A DNA stretch of 33,117 bases from Opitutia bacterium (GTDB lineage: Bacteria; Verrucomicrobiota; Verrucomicrobiae; Opitutales; UBA953), in assembly GCA_004558035.1 (NCBI GenBank), contig SFEJ01000023.1, positions 1 through 33,117 of the forward strand. Direction: 5' to 3'. The notes beneath the pieces are model-generated. The model did not search any database and was not told where the DNA came from. It saw only the letters and a list, made by a program, of their open reading frames with translations. This document shows, piece by piece, positions 25,071 through 31,299 of the stretch (position 1 is the first letter of the stretch; every line of letters starts with the position of its first letter). Position numbers and translations under genes: made by a program.

Positions 25071-25718
25071 TCAGAGAACGCCGCCGACGTCCTGCGCCGG
25101 ATTGCCGAGGAGAATCCGCCCGTCGCGATGCTTTTTGTAGACGACGCTTCCGGCGGCGACGCGGTTGCCGTTCCCAAGCTTCGACGACGGCAGCATCGAC
25201 GCGTGCGAACCGAAGAAATTCAGATCGCCGATTTCGGCGTGACCGCAGACGTCGCAATGTCCGGAAAGAACGTTGAAATCGCCGATGCGCGTGTCGTGCG
25301 CGACGGTCGTGAGAGAGTTCACGACGTTTCCGATTCCGAACTCCAACGAAACCGTGAGAGAATTCGGGCAGAAAATCGACGCTTCCGTACGCTCGAGAAT
25401 CTCCTCGCTCACGATTGCACTCGGATCGACGAGATTCATGAAGCGCGCGCCGCGGGTTTTGAAGCGTTCGTAAATCGCCTTGCGCGCGTACGGAAAACCG
25501 ACGGCAATGATGAATTCGCGTTCGGGACGGATTTCAACCGCGTCTTCGTCTCCGAGAAAAAATTCTCCCAGTCCGTAAGAAAGAATCGAGCTCGCCTCCT
25601 TCGCCGCGAATCCGGCAAACGTCGCGGGCGCGCCCATATCGAGAAGTTTTCGGAGCATGAGCCAGCATTCGTAAGCGAATCCGCCCGCGCCGATGATTAT
25701 GATTTCGGTGTCGTTCAT
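25071..25718 (-). CDS. NeuD/PglD-like sugar O/N-acyltransferase
   Basis: 215 residues from ATG 25718 (MNDTEIIIIGAGGFAYE); the frame is open upstream, but that part is a shadow of the SDR gene. A small N-terminal Rossmann-like domain with IIGAGGFAYE (8-17) is followed by a left-handed beta-helix with hexapeptide repeats, including TVAHDTRIGDFNVLSGHCDVCGHAEIG with candidate catalytic His residues, and the LLGNPAQDVGG end typical of the family. Relatives acetylate or acylate bacterial sugars in surface glycans. In this cluster the donor may be the carrier-bound acyl group rather than acetyl-CoA; that is inference. It lies 17 nt after the SDR gene. Confidence 0.82.
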   Translation of the reverse strand: MNDTEIIIIGAGGFAYECWLMLRKLLDMGAPATFAGFAAKEASSILSYGLGEFFLGDEDAVEIRPEREFIIAVGFPYARKAIYERFKTRGARFMNLVDPSAIVSEEILERTEASIFCPNSLTVSLEFGIGNVVNSLTTVAHDTRIGDFNVLSGHCDVCGHAEIGDLNFFGSHASMLPSSKLGNGNRVAAGSVVYKKHRDGRILLGNPAQDVGGVL

Positions 25719-25735
25719 TTTTCGGAAAATTTTCT

Positions 25736-26470
25736 TCAGATGCAGAATCCGCCGTCGGCGGGAATTTCCGCGCCGGTGACGAAACGCGCGGCTTCGGAAA
25801 AAAGGAACGCCGCAAGCCCCGCGACGTCCGCGGGAACTCCGACGCCGAGCGGCTGGGACGCCTCGGCGCGCTCCCGAGCGCCCGCGTCGCGAAATAAGGC
25901 TTCCGTCATCGGCGTGAGAATCGCGCCGCACAAAAGCGAGTTCACGCGGACGCGGGGCGCGAGTTCGCGGGCGAGCGACCGCGCGTAGGCGTTGAGCGCT
26001 CCTTTGCTCGAAGCGTAGAAGCTTTTCCCGGCGCAGCCGCGCACGGAAGAGACGCTGGAGATGAAAAGCACGTCTTCAAGAGTCTTCCCGTTCACGCGTT
26101 TTTTCAAAAGCGCGGAAACGAACGCCATCGCGGAGAAAAGATTGACCGAGAAAAGTTCGCGCGTGCGGGCGTCGTCGTAATTGCGGGCGGTTTCGAAAAA
26201 ATCCGTTCCCGCGCAGTGGACGAATCCGGAGATTTCTCCTTCTCGGGCGATTTCTTCGGCGAGCCTTTCCCGCATGTCCGAGAAATCCGTCTCCGCCAGG
26301 TTCGCGACGAATACCGCGTGCGCCGCCGCGTTCGGAAGGCGTTCCCGCAAGGCTTCGAGCTTCGCGGAGTCGCGTCCGTGCAGAAGCAACGCGTGCGTTT
26401 CCGCAAGCCGCTCGGCGATCGCGGAACCGATTCCGGACGTCGCCGCGGAAATCAGAATGCGCTTCGTCAT
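25736..26470 (-). CDS. Short-chain dehydrogenase/reductase, 3-oxoacyl-ACP reductase type
   Basis: 244 residues, classic SDR length. The nucleotide-binding TSGIGSAIAE is at 11-20 (with ATSGIG in place of TGxxxGIG), the NAG-like HCAG at 85-88, N110, the active-site Ser in FISSVSS (136-142), and Y152/K156 in YASSK. The C-terminus GAEIPADGGFCI matches the FabG-type family. With a KAS III and a carrier protein next door, reduction of a 3-ketoacyl carrier thioester to 3-hydroxyacyl is the likely step. It begins 10 nt after carrier protein 1. Confidence 0.85.
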   Translation of the reverse strand: MTKRILISAATSGIGSAIAERLAETHALLLHGRDSAKLEALRERLPNAAAHAVFVANLAETDFSDMRERLAEEIAREGEISGFVHCAGTDFFETARNYDDARTRELFSVNLFSAMAFVSALLKKRVNGKTLEDVLFISSVSSVRGCAGKSFYASSKGALNAYARSLARELAPRVRVNSLLCGAILTPMTEALFRDAGARERAEASQPLGVGVPADVAGLAAFLFSEAARFVTGAEIPADGGFCI

Positions 26471-26480
26471 GGAAAAATCG

Positions 26481-26699
26481 TCAGCGCAGTTTTCCTGAAA
26501 CCGCGGCGACGAAATCGCCCACGCTTTCGCAGGCGCGGACGTCTTCCGTGCTCAGGAAAACTTTGTATTCGCGTTCGACATACGCGAGAAGCGAGATGAC
26601 CGCGACGGAATCCCATTCTTCGAAGTCGCGCAGTTTTTCGTTCGCGGAAACGACGTCGACGTCGAGAATTTCCGCAATTTTTTCGTACAGTTTTTCCAT
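26481..26699 (-). CDS. Acyl carrier protein 1
   Basis: 72 residues from ATG 26699 (MEKLYEKIAEILDVD). Acidic four-helix carrier protein with the phosphopantetheine serine S31 in EEWDSVAVISLLAYVE, which replaces the usual DSL by DSV. The size and the FEEWDS form are typical of carrier proteins in glycan-modification and secondary-metabolite clusters rather than of housekeeping AcpP. Flanked by KAS III (7 nt upstream) and the SDR (10 nt downstream), it is the probable carrier for the ketoacyl intermediate. Confidence 0.85.
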   Translation of the reverse strand: MEKLYEKIAEILDVDVVSANEKLRDFEEWDSVAVISLLAYVEREYKVFLSTEDVRACESVGDFVAAVSGKLR

Positions 26700-26706
26700 A
26701 AAGATT

Positions 26707-27771
26707 TCAGATTTCGATGAGTTTGCAGAAGTCGAGCGGCCCGAGGTCGAGCAGCGCGGCGGAAATCGTGAGACCGACACCGAAGCCGCACAGAAGCGTC
26801 CGATGCGTTCCCGCGGAAAGCGGCGCGCGCAAATTGTCCGCGAGCACGGTAGGAATCGTCGCTGAACTCGCGTTCCCGTAGCGCGTCACGATGTCGTTCG
26901 GCATTTTTTCGCGCGGCACTCCGAGCGCGTCCGCGAGTTTTTCGAGCATGAACCGGTTCGGCTGGTGGAAGGCGAAGAACTCGACGTCCTCCTTGCGCGT
27001 TCCCGCGTGCGCGAGCAGTTCCGCGACCGCGGGCGGAACCTTCTCCTGGACGAAGGAAAATACGCTCGCGCCCTGCATGACTAGGTCGTTCGCCGATCGG
27101 ATGTTGCCGTCGGGATCTTCGGTTTCGCGCGCGGTTTCGGGCGAGGCGGGCGTGCGGAATCCCCCGGCGGGAATGCGGATCGCGAAGGCGCCCTCTCCGA
27201 AAGTCTTGTTGAGGCAGAAAATCGGCGACGCCTCGCGGGAACGTTCGACGATGGAGAGCGCCGCGCCGTCGCCGATGAGCGGATGACTGTTGCGGTCGCG
27301 CGGATTGACTTTGCGGCTGAGCACGTCGCCGGTGACGACGGCGATTTTGCGGAACTCCGGGTTTTCCAAAAGCAGAAACGCCTCGAAAAGTCCGTGCAGA
27401 TAGCCGGCGCAGCCCTGATTCAGATCGAGGCACAGCACGTCTTCCCGAAGACCGACGGCATGCTGAACGATGACGGACGTCTGCGGAATGAAATGATCCG
27501 GGGATTGCGTGACGAAGACGAGTGCGTCGATTTCGTCGGCGCGTACGTCCGTGCTTGCGAACAGTTCGCGGAACGCCGCGATCGCCAAATCGGACACGCA
27601 CGTGCCGCTTGGAGCGACGCGGTGGCAATCGTACCCCATGAGCTCTTTGAGCTTCATGGATTTTCGCAACGGGAAATTGTAGCGCGTCGCGTCGTCGTCG
27701 AAACGCCGCGTGTTTGCGGGAACGCAGGCGATTACGCCGGAGAGACGCTTGCCGGAAAACTCGAAAATCAT
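26707..27771 (-). CDS. 3-oxoacyl-ACP synthase III (FabH-like)
   Basis: 354 residues with the complete KAS III triad: C121 in LNQGCAGYLHGL, H269 in AFHQPNRFML, and N300 in RYGNASSATIP. The C-terminal GFGVGLTISAALLDL loop is also present. The enzyme condenses an acyl-CoA starter with a malonyl-type carrier thioester to give a 3-ketoacyl carrier. The N-terminal 55 residues and the RETEDPDGNIRSANDLVMQG insertion differ from housekeeping FabH, pointing to a specialised pathway. Its start overlaps the stop of carrier protein 2 as ATGA. Confidence 0.9.
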   Translation of the reverse strand: MIFEFSGKRLSGVIACVPANTRRFDDDATRYNFPLRKSMKLKELMGYDCHRVAPSGTCVSDLAIAAFRELFASTDVRADEIDALVFVTQSPDHFIPQTSVIVQHAVGLREDVLCLDLNQGCAGYLHGLFEAFLLLENPEFRKIAVVTGDVLSRKVNPRDRNSHPLIGDGAALSIVERSREASPIFCLNKTFGEGAFAIRIPAGGFRTPASPETARETEDPDGNIRSANDLVMQGASVFSFVQEKVPPAVAELLAHAGTRKEDVEFFAFHQPNRFMLEKLADALGVPREKMPNDIVTRYGNASSATIPTVLADNLRAPLSAGTHRTLLCGFGVGLTISAALLDLGPLDFCKLIEI

Positions 27772-28004
27772 TTCATGCTTCTCCGGACGAGTTCCGCCAT
27801 GCCCGCGATCGTGTCGAAATTCTCGGGCCTGATGTCCGCACCCGCTATGGAGATGCCGAAAGCCTTGTCGAACGCGGCGGACAGCGTCAAGACGTCGAAC
27901 GAATCGAGCAGCCCTTCTTCGATGAAATGGGCGTCCGCGGAAACGTCGATGTCCGGACGGTTTTCGGAAATGATCTGCAGAATTTTTTCTTCAATCGAAT
28001 TCAT
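27768..28004 (-). CDS. Acyl/aminoacyl carrier protein 2, DltC-like
   Basis: 78 residues from ATG 28004 (MNSIEEKILQIISENR); the longer in-frame extension would run through the operator region. The phosphopantetheine serine is S35 in FIEEGLLDSFDVLTL, which resembles the EEGIIDSF segment of DltC D-alanyl carrier proteins more than AcpP. It is the first gene of the seven-gene cluster, followed at once by KAS III. It may be the partner of the DltA-like enzyme, leaving carrier protein 1 for the KAS III/SDR branch. This division is inferred. Confidence 0.84.
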   Translation of the reverse strand: MNSIEEKILQIISENRPDIDVSADAHFIEEGLLDSFDVLTLSAAFDKAFGISIAGADIRPENFDTIAGMAELVRRSMK

Positions 28005-28015
28005 AGCTAAACCTT

Positions 28016-28077
28016 GATTGACATTCTGGAATGTAAAAGTGAGGAAACGCAAGTAAATACATTCCGGAAGGTCAATC
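28016..28077. promoter_or_regulatory. Paired palindromic operators between divergent genes
   Basis: Two 20-nt arms, 28016-28035 and 28058-28077, form an inverted repeat with 18 of 20 matches around 22 bp. Each arm is itself palindromic: ACATTCTGGAATGT at 28021-28034 and ACATTCCGGAAGGT at 28059-28072. The sites sit between the carrier-protein cluster (minus) and the small ribbon-helix-helix-like gene (plus); the second arm ends directly before its ATG and includes its GGAAGG Shine-Dalgarno. A TTGACA at 28018-28023 and a TTGACC on the other strand lie within the arms. Binding by the adjacent regulator, with autoregulation and control of the cluster, is the simplest reading. Confidence 0.65.
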
Positions 28078-28398
28078 ATGCTCCTTTTGCGGAAACACGG
28101 CGGCGCGATTAGACCTTTGGCAATGTCTAAAAGCTCACGAGAGTTTTCCATTTCTGTCCCGCAAGAGGTGCTTGAGGCCTACGCGTCGTGTCAGAACATG
28201 AAAAACTTCGCGTCTTTCGCGCGTGAAGCGATCATTCGTAGGCTGAACACGGAGTTCGGATTTTCACTGGACGAAAAAATGGGGAATTTTCGTCAGGGAC
28301 AACGCGTCGATTTGCTCGGCGAAAAACGCACGGCGAAGTTGCCGGAACTGCGCCGCCAGGCAGCCCGCGCCCGTGCCGGGAAAAAGAAAAAAGACTGA
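28078..28398 (+). CDS. Small ribbon-helix-helix-like DNA-binding protein
   Basis: 106 residues from ATG 28078, which has a GGAAGG ribosome site 6 nt upstream; an ATG at 28123 (MSKSSREFSISV) is an alternative and begins closer to the folded part. The FSISVPQEVLEAY segment followed by NFASFAREAIIRRLNTEF has the strand-helix-helix pattern of Arc/CopG-type regulators. The last 15 residues are a Lys/Arg/Ala tail. Such proteins act as dimers on palindromes, as found immediately upstream. It could be an autoregulated repressor of the divergent cluster, or an antitoxin-like remnant; no toxin gene lies next to it. The fold assignment is by eye only. Confidence 0.55.
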   Translation: MLLLRKHGGAIRPLAMSKSSREFSISVPQEVLEAYASCQNMKNFASFAREAIIRRLNTEFGFSLDEKMGNFRQGQRVDLLGEKRTAKLPELRRQAARARAGKKKKD

Positions 28399-28627
28399 CC
28401 CGAACATCGTTCATCTTTCAAAGGGCATGATCACGGGATTTTTCGCGGTTGTCATAAAGTTGCTGTCGAAGAAGATTCTGCCGCATTGCGGGATTTTTCG
28501 TCCGCGCCGTCATGAATCCCGCATGGACGGCGGGACGGGCGGCGGAAAAAGTTTAGCAAGAATCCTTGCAAGGAAAGGGCATTTTTAGGCATTTTCGGGC
28601 GATTTTCGCGGAGAGCGGGAAAACACG
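28399..28627. other. Intergenic region left of the integrative element
   Basis: No convincing gene. A 71-codon frame at 28373-28588 overlaps the previous gene and has no domain or ribosome site. Small stem structures are present, GCGGGATT...AATCCCGC and GCCGTC...GACGGC at about 28486-28533. The composition is more AT-rich than the neighbouring operons and the dispersed word is absent. Confidence 0.45.
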
Positions 28628-28668
28628 AAAAAGCCCGCAATCCCTTTGTTTATGCGGAATTGCGGGCT
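28628..28668 (-). terminator. Terminator, probably of the former tRNA gene
   Basis: A perfect 10-bp stem (28632-28641 with 28659-28668) followed on the minus strand by five T (28632-28628). It lies just downstream, in minus-strand sense, of the tRNA 3'-end remnant at 28684-28705, the position expected for the terminator of that tRNA. No other minus-strand gene feeds into it now. Confidence 0.7.
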
Positions 28669-28683
28669 ATTTGAAGGTATAGT

Positions 28684-28705
28684 TGGTCGAGGCGAGAGGA
28701 TTTGA
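28684..28705 (-). other. tRNA 3'-end remnant, candidate attachment site
   Basis: Read on the minus strand, these 22 nt look like a tRNA from the T-loop (TCAAATCC) through the T-stem and acceptor strand (CGCCTCG), discriminator A and encoded CCA. Nothing to the right continues the tRNA: the sequence where the 5' T-stem strand should be does not pair. Tyrosine-recombinase elements typically integrate into tRNA 3' ends and leave such a partial copy at one junction. The integrase starts 110 bp away, and a tRNA-type terminator lies on the other side. The intact tRNA should then lie at the far end of the element, outside the window. The isoacceptor cannot be told. Confidence 0.55.
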
Positions 28706-28754
28706 GACATAGGCTTAAATAAAAGGAGAAAAATTTTGTTGCTACGATGTTGTC

Positions 28755-28797
28755 GAATTTGCTCGCAAAAATGCTTAGTAGGGCAAAGAATTTGCTC
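28755..28797 (+). repeat. Direct repeats GAATTTGCTC upstream of the integrase
   Basis: GAATTTGCTC occurs at 28755-28764 and 28788-28797, with a 33-bp period (about three helical turns), between the candidate att site and the integrase start. Position and phasing would suit arm-type binding sites of a tyrosine recombinase, but two copies can also be chance. Confidence 0.4.
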
Positions 28798-28814
28798 ACA
28801 GGAAAAAGGAAGAT

Positions 28815-30272
28815 ATGGCAGAGAAAAGAATCACGCCCCCGAAAGAGTTTTTGCAGTTTCCCGAAATCCGGAAAACGCTCGACGCGTTCGGGCGCGCCCC
28901 GCTCGAAAAGGGGGCGACGGCTTCAGTCAGCTTCTACTCGCCCCGCCTGTGCGTGATGGTGCGCCGAAAGGTGGACGGCAGGCTTGTTCGGGAATTTCGT
29001 CCGCCGCAGGAACTGGAAGCCGCGAACGCGGTCGCGAAGCGGCTCAACGCGGACGGCGTGAGAAAGGGAGTCGATTTCGGCGGCGTGCGCAAGGAGGAAT
29101 TCGCCGCGCTCTCTGTCTGGCGCGATTACGTCCGGAGGAAAACCGCCGCCGGCGCCCCGCCGCGAGACCTCGCCGAGATTATCCGCGAGGCGATTGAGCG
29201 CGAGGAAACGAAGGACGAAACGCCTCCGTTCCCGCAGGTGGCGGACGGATTTCTGACCTACAAGGAGAAAAGCGGCGTTTGGCGCGGCGGGGATTCTTAC
29301 GAAATCGCGCGTTCCCGCCTAAAGCGCTTGGAGGGCGTGCTGACCGACGACGACGGCAAGCCGCTGACGCTCGGCGAGATAACGCCCGCCGTGCTCGAAA
29401 CTGCCATTCCCCGCGCCATTCAACGCCTCAAAAACGGCGTTCCCGCGCCAAAGACTCTGAACCATTACGGCAAGCTGATGAAGGAAATTTTCGCGTGGTG
29501 GTATGCGCAGGCGAACCATGCCCGCCCCGCCCGCGAGCAGCTGACCAACCCGCTCGCGCTCTACGCGCCCGTTAAGGCGATTTTCTTGGAAGAGCCGGAG
29601 ATTCTGCCCGTTCCCGCCGCGCGCTCCCTGCTCGCTGACCTTTGGGAACACGAAAAGAAGGCATTGCCCGCCGTGCTGCTGCAGATGTTTTGCGGCGTCC
29701 GCAACGCGGAGATTTTCCGCGTGAAGTGGAAGGACTTGCGCCGCGACGGCGAAGCGCGCTTCCTTTACCTGTCGAAGGCAATCACGAAAACGAGCGTATC
29801 GCGCAGCGTTCCCGTTCCCGCGAACGCCGAGGCTTGGCTTGTGGCGCTCGCCGCCGCCGGCGTCTCGCAGCGTCCGGACGATTTTCTTTTCCCTGCGGGC
29901 ACGGAACGCGGACGCAAGAAGGGCGTGAATCTCGCGCTTGAGCGCGCGCAGGCGCGGACGGGCATAAAGAAGCCCGCGAACGCGTTTCGGCATACGGCGG
30001 TTTCGGCGATGTGCGTGCTCTACGACGTGTTCAAGGCGGCGAGCTACTGCGGGCACAACGTGAGAATCCAAGGCGAGTTTTACAAGGCGGCGATGAGCAA
30101 GCAGGAAGCGAAGGATTATTTCGGGATCATGCCGCCCGTGAGCGACGGGAAGGCGATTGCGTTTTCCCGCGAGGGCAAGAAGGGGCGTTCCCGCGACGAA
30201 GCGGGGGCAGGAAGCTCGAGTTCGAGCAAACACGAAGAAACAGACGGGCGAGACGAAGCGGCGGCGATTTGA
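28815..30272 (+). CDS. int: Tyrosine recombinase / integrase
   Basis: 485 residues. An arm-binding-like N-terminus (1-135), a SAM-like core-binding domain (about 138-255), and a catalytic domain with R296 (MFCGVRNAEIFRVKW), K325 (SKAITKTSVSR), R392-H393 (NAFRHTAVSAM), H414 (CGHN) and the nucleophile Y423 (GEFYKAAM). The usual His of the HxxR box is Asn389; the other catalytic residues are intact, so activity is likely. A 40-residue low-complexity acidic/Ser tail follows. An AGGAAG ribosome site precedes the ATG. The gene carries seven copies of the dispersed word in 1.46 kb, all as CGTTCCC, indicating long residence in this or a related genome. Confidence 0.9.
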   Translation: MAEKRITPPKEFLQFPEIRKTLDAFGRAPLEKGATASVSFYSPRLCVMVRRKVDGRLVREFRPPQELEAANAVAKRLNADGVRKGVDFGGVRKEEFAALSVWRDYVRRKTAAGAPPRDLAEIIREAIEREETKDETPPFPQVADGFLTYKEKSGVWRGGDSYEIARSRLKRLEGVLTDDDGKPLTLGEITPAVLETAIPRAIQRLKNGVPAPKTLNHYGKLMKEIFAWWYAQANHARPAREQLTNPLALYAPVKAIFLEEPEILPVPAARSLLADLWEHEKKALPAVLLQMFCGVRNAEIFRVKWKDLRRDGEARFLYLSKAITKTSVSRSVPVPANAEAWLVALAAAGVSQRPDDFLFPAGTERGRKKGVNLALERAQARTGIKKPANAFRHTAVSAMCVLYDVFKAASYCGHNVRIQGEFYKAAMSKQEAKDYFGIMPPVSDGKAIAFSREGKKGRSRDEAGAGSSSSSKHEETDGRDEAAAI

Positions 30273-30309
30273 GGCAGACTTGCTTCAACGGCGGGGCTTT
30301 TCTTTTAAG

Positions 30310-30356
30310 GGATACGTATTTGAATTTTGGATACGTAAGTTTTTTTTGGATATGAT
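30310..30356 (+). repeat. Three 19-bp-spaced iteron-like repeats
   Basis: GGATACGTA at 30310 and 30329 and the related GGATATGAT at 30348 recur with an exact 19-bp period. The first two contain the TACGTA palindrome. They lie between the integrase stop and its terminator. Regular spacing is typical of binding sites for a replication initiator, Xis or Int. Confidence 0.6.
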
Positions 30357-30359
30357 CTT

Positions 30360-30384
30360 CGCGGGCGTTCCCGCGATTTTTTTT
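30360..30384 (+). terminator. Rho-independent terminator after the integrase
   Basis: Stem CGCGGG (30360-30365) with CCCGCG (30370-30375), loop CGTT, then A and eight T to 30384. The 3' half of loop and stem forms a copy of the dispersed word (CGTTCCCG, 30366-30373). Confidence 0.88.
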
Positions 30385-30653
30385 GCCTCGCGCCGGCGGA
30401 TTTTTTGTGAAGCGCGCTCCAAGGGCGAAGAATACCGCCCGAAAACGACGATGAACATTTAAACAATGATTTTCCTCAAAAAAATTTAAAATCGCCCTGC
30501 GCACGGCGATTAGACTGAAAACTGCCCTTTCCTCGACGATTTCTCAAGCTGCACGCGGTCGAAAAGTGGTGAACAATTCTCGCTTTTAATTACTTGAAAG
30601 CGGTGCGAGACTTCTTATCGCGGCGAGGGCGGTTCCTCGGCGCAACTACAAAG
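30385..30653. other. Gap between integrase terminator and excisionase-like genes
   Basis: 269 bp, relatively AT-rich (for example A/T runs at 30477-30490), presumably carrying the promoter for the downstream gene run, although I cannot fix a -35/-10 pair. A 7-bp hairpin AATCGCC...GGCGATT lies at 30490-30511. The longer open frame starting TTG at 30594 is not supported by a ribosome site. I see no other gene. Confidence 0.45.
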
Positions 30654-30878
30654 ATGAAGGAAAAAAACATTGATAAAAAATGGCTGACGGCGAAGGAGCT
30701 CGGCGTGATGTTGAGCATTTCGACGCCTCTTGTGCTTAAACTCGCGCGCGACGGAATGCCCTGTGTGAACGTCGGCGCCAATCCTAAATTCTCGCGATCG
30801 TGGAGCCCGCGATTCTCGCCGGACGAATGTCTCGAATGGCTCAAGTCGAAAGATTCGCGAAAGGAGACTGCGCAATGA
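30654..30878 (+). CDS. Excisionase/AlpA-like HTH protein 1
   Basis: 74 residues from ATG 30654 (MKEKNIDKKWLTAKELG). KKWLTAKELGVMLSISTPLVLKLARDGMPCVNVG forms a winged-helix MerR/excisionase-type recognition motif, followed by an FSPDECLEWLK helix, as in HTH_17 proteins. Such proteins bend DNA to direct Int towards excision or regulate the element. It lies after the integrase terminator and overlaps the next gene by 4 nt (ATGA). Confidence 0.7.
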   Translation: MKEKNIDKKWLTAKELGVMLSISTPLVLKLARDGMPCVNVGANPKFSRSWSPRFSPDECLEWLKSKDSRKETAQ

Positions 30879-31060
30879 GGATTGCGAGAGTCGATGAGCT
30901 TGCCGCATACCTCGGCGCGTCGCGGCGGACGATTTACCGCCTCGCACGTCGCGAAGGCTTCCCCGTGTTGCGGACTACTCGCGTCCGCGGGATGCTCCTT
31001 TTCGATCTGGACGCCGTGGACGCATGGCTGAAGCAACGCGACGCAATGGAGAGCAGATGA
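30875..31060 (+). CDS. Excisionase-like HTH protein 2
   Basis: 61 residues from ATG 30875, with AAGGAG 8 nt upstream. VDELAAYLGASRRTIYRLARREGFPVLRTTRVRGMLLFDLDAVDAWLKQRDA is a complete HTH_17 excisionase/DNA-binding domain. Two such genes in tandem allow one to be Xis and the other a promoter regulator. The stop overlaps the next start as ATGA. Confidence 0.78.
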   Translation: MRIARVDELAAYLGASRRTIYRLARREGFPVLRTTRVRGMLLFDLDAVDAWLKQRDAMESR

Positions 31061-31299
31061 TCGTGGAGGAAAAAAACGAAACGAAAATTCTGATTCTCGC
31101 GAACAGCGCCTTGCCGCAGGCAGCGCCGCAGGAAACGAAGAACAGTGCATTTTTTGAAGTGATGCTCTCCCTGTTCGCGCAGGTAATCCACAGGCTCGAG
31201 TGCGCGTCGAGCAGTGGCGAACATGACGCCGCAAAGGCTGACGCGCGCCTGCTGATGTCTGCGATTCGCAGGTTTTACAAAGACGAAAGCGAGGAATGA
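31057..31299 (+). CDS. Unknown small protein of the element
   Basis: 80 residues from ATG 31057, preceded by GGAGA at 5-nt spacing; an in-frame ATG at 31024 lies inside the previous gene and has less support. The sequence is acidic and helical (FFEVMLSLFAQVIHRLECASSSGEHDAAKADARLL), with a C-terminal RRFYKDESEE. No family recognised. ATGA overlaps on both sides show it is translated with its neighbours. Confidence 0.6.
   Translation: MIVEEKNETKILILANSALPQAAPQETKNSAFFEVMLSLFAQVIHRLECASSSGEHDAAKADARLLMSAIRRFYKDESEE

Noticed and set aside
28373..28588. 71-codon frame after the ribbon-helix-helix gene
   Set aside because: Overlaps the preceding gene, has no ribosome site, and shows no recognisable domain.
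28684..28705. A complete tRNA gene
   Set aside because: Only the 3' third is present; the 5' T-stem strand, anticodon arm and D-arm are absent from the adjoining sequence.
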